From Patellaria atrata CBS 101060 (lineage: Eukaryota; Ascomycota; Dothideomycetes; Patellariales; Patellariaceae), in assembly GCA_010093705.1 (NCBI GenBank), contig MU006095.1, positions 1,219,016 through 1,283,015 of the forward strand: a stretch of DNA of 64,000 bases, read 5' to 3'. Below are positions 59,478 to 64,000 of this stretch, piece after piece. The position numbers and the translations under genes were made by a program. Position 1 is the stretch's first letter. Each line of letters begins with the position of its first letter. The notes under the pieces are model-generated. The model was not told the DNA's origin, did not search any database, and was given only the letters and a program-made list of their open reading frames with translations.

Positions 59478-60474
59478 ATGTCGCCTTCCACCACACTCAC
59501 CATGTCTTCCTCGCCTAAATCCACAAATATGGCAAAATCTAAGCTGGTAAAACTCGTCCTATCGAGTGAAGCACTCAAACGGTTCCCTCACGAAGCACCT
59601 GTTCGTAAAGAGTCGCGATCAAAGTCATCTTCATCGTCTACCTCAACGCCAGCAGAGCACGTAGTCGATGCTTCACCACTCACCATCCCTTCCGAGATGA
59701 ACGAGTCGCCAGCACCCAATGGCACTGCCAACCCCTTACCATCTAATCCATCCTCGGACAATGCGACATCAACATCTCAAGCTGCAAATGGCCTTAAGAG
59801 GAAAGGGATTCCTGGCCCAAAACCAGGCTCCAAGAGAGGTCCTCCCTTGACCGCAGATGGCCTCCCCAAACCTCGAGGAAAGCCTGGACCTAAAAAGAAG
59901 CCAAGATTGTAAGTCTACAGCTACCCCAGAATCTATTCACAACATATGTTCCCGTCCTTAGATGCATTGAATGGCTGAACCAGCAATGTATCAGCTTACA
60001 CGCGTCTCTGATCCAATCATTCCATCACATATACTATCGTAATGAAAACTAACATTATTCTGTAGGGGCGACTTCAATGGCGACCCTATGCTTCTCAAGG
60101 CTGCGTTGGGGAGCATGACAACCACGCAAAAACTGGGTCCCAAAGCCAACCAAGGCGCCATCAATGCCGGTCTACGCGCTCTCGACAGGTCTGGCAAACC
60201 TTGTCGTAAATGGGAAAGGCAAGGACTTCAACTCAAGAGCTTCACTGGAGTCGTCTTCAATGTTCCACTCTGGAGAGCTCCTAGGAAGGTCAACGTCGAT
60301 GAGAATGGCGATGTCAAGAGTGACACTACTGGTTCGAGCGAAGCTAAACCGAACAATGACAGCAGTGCTGTCCCAAGCGAAAAGAGCAATGGGAATGTAG
60401 ACACCCCTAATATAGAGCAGGCAGCGGTCAATATTGTTGGCTCACCTAGCCCTGCTGTCGCCACACCAGCCTGA
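59478..60474 (+). CDS. IES4: INO80 chromatin-remodelling complex subunit Ies4
   Basis: Ies4 is a fungus-specific subunit of the INO80 nucleosome-remodelling complex. Exons 59478-59908 and 60066-60474 (157-base intron) give about 279 residues. The N-terminal block KSKLVKLVLSSEALKRFPHE is the family's hallmark. A Ser-rich linker and a basic GPKPGSKRGPP/KPRGKPGPKKKPRLGD stretch follow, the second formed across the intron. The conserved C-terminal part reads KLGPKANQGAINAGLRALD, then KPCRKWERQGLQLKSFTGV and VPLWRAP. The tail is disordered. The ATG at 59478 is chosen as first in frame; MSSSPKST at 59502 is an alternative. Confidence 0.88.
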
Positions 60475-61575
60475 GTGAGGATCAACAAATCGGTAAGCAC
60501 ATTGTACTCCTTTCTTCAACATTCCTAAACTTCTTATCCTCGTTTATGTCTCGCTCAGTTGCGCTTACCCGATCCTATGATCTTACATTATAATTCAAGT
60601 CATATTCAGTGCTAACCATATGATAGGACTACATTTCTTATCATATATGCGGGACTGGTTCCTGCTTATCCATACTCTTTACACACTATCAAAAGTATCT
60701 TTAAAGGTTTCGAACCCTCTTCGATGCTCATTCTTCCTTCTTCGAGCATTTTCTCACGTTACTGGCGTATATTGTGGAACGGGGTTCTATTCGGGTGGCA
60801 TGGTCTATTGGGCGTTCTGAAAAGGAGCATTTTATGAGCTGGCGCGTTCAGATGCTAGTTCACATTGCAGGACGTTGGCGTATGACCTGGGGGAATCTGG
60901 AGGAGAGACCTGGAATAGGTCTTGGATGGTCTTACATTCACGGCATTGGGCCGTATCTGTATAATATCACAAGATTTGGAGCTTGCATGTCGTGTCATGG
61001 TGGCGTGTATTTGCTAACATGTAATTGTTTGCCTTTTGAGTAGCATCTGTGACTCGCTCAGCTATGAGTGATTCGCGGTGAGGGGCATCGGGTGTGCATG
61101 CTCTATGTTCGATGTACCTCAATCAAAAACCCCCCTTCCGCCCCCCCGCTATCTCAGTAGACAACGTCACGATACGGAAGATTATACCTGTCAAAGAGCT
61201 TTCGATTGATCCCGGAAAATGCCCAAATCTACCATTCCTGCAACTGTAACAACGTATAGTGTGCCTGGTCGCCATTGATACCCTGCCCTGACCAGCGCTC
61301 TTGCCACCTCCAACCTTCAACGTGATTCCCCAGCAAACCTCCCGTCCTACTTCACTCTCAGTATCACGGTATTAACGGCAAACATTCAGTTATCACCATC
61401 ATTATCGTCCGAGCCTCCTACGCAGATACAATAACCTCGTTCTTTGAGCTTCTTGCAAGGTGACCTTAGCTCCATCGGGAGCAGGGCATCACCAGTCCCG
61501 GCATCTCCCATAGCGTTTCCGTAGCTCTTACTCTGTCACTAGACATATCATCAACTGTTCTCCTCAAAGCTAACA
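60475..61575. other. Intergenic, IES4 to GID1
   Basis: About 1.1 kb on the same strand. Short frames (60620-60820, 60774-61043) are not supported. From 61300 on the sequence becomes CT-rich, as in other leaders here. Confidence 0.4.
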
Positions 61576-63933
61576 ATGTTTCGAAGATCTTCGTATGCCT
61601 CAGTCGCCGCGGGAACCGCGGCCTCCACATCCCCACAGCCCTTCCAGTCTAGACCTAACACCTTATCACCCATGATGAACCCAACTTACAGCGGGGCGAA
61701 TTCCCTCCCATATTCAACACACCATTCGCGACACCCGTCAAGAGGTATGGACGTAGAAGGACATCATAATGCAGGTTCTTGGGGAAGAGGCGGTCAGCTC
61801 CCATCATATTCGAGCCAGTATGGCTATTCATCAAATGGTTCCGGTGGCGGAGCATATGACGGATTGCATGAGACTTTCTTCATACCATCCTACCTGAGGG
61901 GATCGAGGCATATGGAACGGTTAGAGGAAGCATACAAAGCACGCGTCGCTGCTCAGAGAGAAATGAAGTCTTCGCACTCCAACCCTGGTTCGCTATCCGC
62001 GAGTTCGAGCAGCGTAAACCTTCATAAGATGGTACCCTCGCATCGTGGGATGACACACGACATAATAGAAAGAGCACCTGCTCATAATGAGCCCAAATAC
62101 GCTCCTTTACCCATGCGGTGGAGTGAATCAGATATGGTAGGACTCGAATTACAAGCGGACGGGCTCGAAGTAAGATTTGGCGGCTCGAGTAAAACACACG
62201 ATGATGCAGCATCGATAAGAGCAGATCATTGTATGCCACGGCAATGCGGAATATACTATTACGAGGTCACAGTTGTATCCAAAGGGAAAGAAGGGTGGGA
62301 GACCTCCCGTGGGTATAAAAATTGGGACTATTCTAACTGATTCAATGATATAGGCTCATTGGCGTCGGTTTCTCCGCGAAAGGAGTACCCCTGAATAGAT
62401 TACCTGGTTGGGAGCCACGCTCGTGGGCGTACCATGGGGATGATGGCTACAGCTTTTGTCAAACCGCACAAGGTAAAGCATATGGACCCAAATTTTCCAC
62501 TACAGATGTTATAGGCTGTGGTATAAATTTCCGAACCAATTCTGCTTTCTTCACAAAGAATGGAATATATCTAGGTATGTCAATCCTTACAGTTAGAAAA
62601 AAAGTGTGCTTAGTTGTATCAGGAACCGCTTTTAAGGATATCCTTAAGGAGGAGGATCTCTATCCCTCGGTCGGTATGAAAAAACCCGGAGAGCATCTAA
62701 GAGTAAACTTCGGGCAGTCTCCATTCATATTTGACATTGATGGGATGATGAGGGTTCGTAAGCAAATCCGCTTTTCATCTGATCAAAACTAAATTTTTAT
62801 CCAGCAAGAGAAAAAGATGATTCAGGACGAAATTAACAAAGCAGATGTCGCATCGCTACATCCTCCACTCGACGAGACAGCACTAATCCATGAGCTAATC
62901 GCTCAGTACCTCGCCCACGACGGGTACGTCGAAACAGCACGTGCATTCGCCCATGAAGTACGCGCAGAGTCGCAAGCCCTCGCAAATGGGAACACTAACG
63001 CAACGATTAAAGAACTCGATCCCGCCGACGACATCGATGGTGTAAACCGGCAACGTATGTTCCCCTTGTAAGCGCAGTCTCAAATTCTAAAGACTGACGG
63101 TAGACTAGGGATACGAATGGCAATCCTCGACGGCGACGTCGACAAAGCTCTCAAATACACAAAATCGTTTTACCCGCGCGTCCTACGCGAAAATGAAAAC
63201 ATCTACTTCAAACTCAAATGCTGCAAGTTCGTCGAAATGGCACGGCGGTTCGTGGAACAACAATCGGCAAATGCGCCGTCTTCGAATCGGGCCACCAGCA
63301 ACGGCAACGCCACGAGCAACGGACATAGAAATCAAAATGGCAAAGCGCCCGTCATAAACGATTACGATGATGATGTCTTCGACCACCAGATGGAGCTTGA
63401 TGACCAGCTGATCCATAACGGCGGCAGCGGGGACTGGGAACGCATGGATATGGAGGACAGCCAACCGCATGAATCTCGAGCTACAGGGGAGAAGGAGCAA
63501 CAGGGAGATCTGATGGTCGAGTTGTTCAAATACGGCGCCGAGCTCAAGACGGAGTTCAAGGATGACCCTAGGCGAGAGACGAAACAGACGCTCGATAGCA
63601 TATTCGCGATTATCGCGTATCCGGACGTGAGGGAGAGTCCGGTGAATCAGTTACTCGACGTTTCGGGGAGAGTAGCGGTGGCGGAGGAGTTAAACGGGGC
63701 TATTCTAGGTGAGTAGTTGAACATTTCTCCCATTCAGACACTGGAGAAGGGGGGTGGGATGGCAGTGCGGCAACAGGAGATCATGGCTAATGTGTACAAC
63801 AGTGAGTCTAGGCAAATCATCGTCAGCAGCCCTCGAGCGCCTCTGTCAGCAAAGCGAAGCTCTCGTCAACGAGCTCGCGGGCGATGGTGGACCCGGCGCT
63901 TTCATCAACGTCAGGAAGGACTTTTTGCTGTAA
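61576..63933 (+). CDS. RanBPM/Gid1-type GID ubiquitin-ligase subunit
   Basis: Gid1/Vid30 and RanBPM are scaffold subunits of the GID/CTLH ubiquitin ligase, which in yeast removes gluconeogenic enzymes. Six exons (61576-62294, 62354-62574, 62623-62753, 62805-63054, 63109-63708, 63803-63933) give about 683 residues. Order: a Ser/Gly/Tyr-rich leader; a SPRY domain at about 175-350 (CGIYYYEVTVVSKGKEG, LIGVGFSAKGVPLNRLPGWE, DGYSFCQTAQGKAYGP); a LisH motif at about 382-410 (ALIHELIAQYLAHDGYVETA); CTLH (IRMAILDGDVDKALKYTKSF); and a CRA tail ending VRKDFLL. An acidic/Asn-rich insert lies inside the CTLH-CRA region. The short introns all restore conserved residues. The last intron (94 bases) joins GAIL to VSLGKSSS. 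The gene is complete within the window. Confidence 0.9.
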
Positions 63934-64000
63934 TCATCTCGTTTCCTCTTCTTGTTCTGCGTGTGGATCTGGGAAGGCAAGGAGAGATATCCCCCACTGT

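Noticed and set aside
1-64000. tRNA or 5S rRNA genes
   Set aside because: I scanned for GGTTCRANNCC-type B boxes with a matching A box; no place had both arms in order. The repeat A and B arms lack a B box.
1-64000. Retroelement or DNA-transposon coding regions
   Set aside because: No reverse transcriptase, integrase, capsid or transposase motif was seen in the frames I read. The repeats found are all non-coding.

Overview
The window reads as nuclear DNA of a filamentous ascomycete (Pezizomycotina). The genes carry short introns, mostly 48-66 bases, with GTAAGT/GTATGT-type donors and CTAAC/CTGAC-type branch sites. Protein types such as ATG2, KIN4, IES4, a TPR/F-box DIA2-like protein and a GPI-type S10 carboxypeptidase fit that group. 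Placement near Leotiomycetes is only an impression. I saw no bacterial-type operons, CRISPR arrays, rRNA or convincing tRNA genes. I also saw no reverse transcriptase, integrase or transposase reading frame.

Layout. 0-5 kb: a decayed TGL2-like lipase, then V-ATPase subunit G (VMA10, with a 9-base microexon) head to head with the cytochrome oxidase assembly factor PET117, then a UBC11/UBE2C-type E2 enzyme. 5-8.4 kb is an unannotatable gap. 8.4-13.3 kb: an ELL-like Pol II elongation factor and a seven-exon anion:cation symporter of the major facilitator superfamily. 13.4-16.6 kb is another gap. 16.6-22.4 kb: a PAF-acetylhydrolase-like esterase, a Rab4/Ypt4-type GTPase and an ADGF/CECR1-type adenosine deaminase. 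23.0-29.8 kb: ATG2. 29.8-36.9 kb is an accessory, repeat-bearing interval. It holds a degenerate tandem array of about 105 bases per unit, and an amidase pseudogene framed by two diverged copies of a non-coding repeat. 36.9-44.1 kb: a secreted serine carboxypeptidase and the KIN4-type kinase. 44-47.4 kb: a doubtful spliced gene and an orphan acidic protein. 47.9-55.2 kb: CTNNBL1, a DIA2/Pof3-like F-box protein, a quinone oxidoreductase and DSK2. 56.2-64 kb: an orphan multi-pass membrane protein, the INO80 subunit IES4 and a Gid1/RanBPM (VID30-like) GID-complex subunit.

The genes do not form a pathway or a biosynthetic cluster. Several belong to housekeeping modules: ubiquitin handling (UBC11, DIA2-like, DSK2, GID1), autophagy and membrane traffic (ATG2, Rab4), transcription and splicing (ELL, IES4, CTNNBL1). 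Four divergent pairs share short intergenic promoters: VMA10/PET117, ADA/ATG2, CTNNBL1/DIA2-like and QOR/DSK2. Exon borders were set by hand from splice consensus and from family sequence patterns remembered, not searched. The most unusual parts are the 30-36.3 kb repeat/amidase island, the 9-base VMA10 microexon and the stop-free, three-divisible last intron of ATG2.
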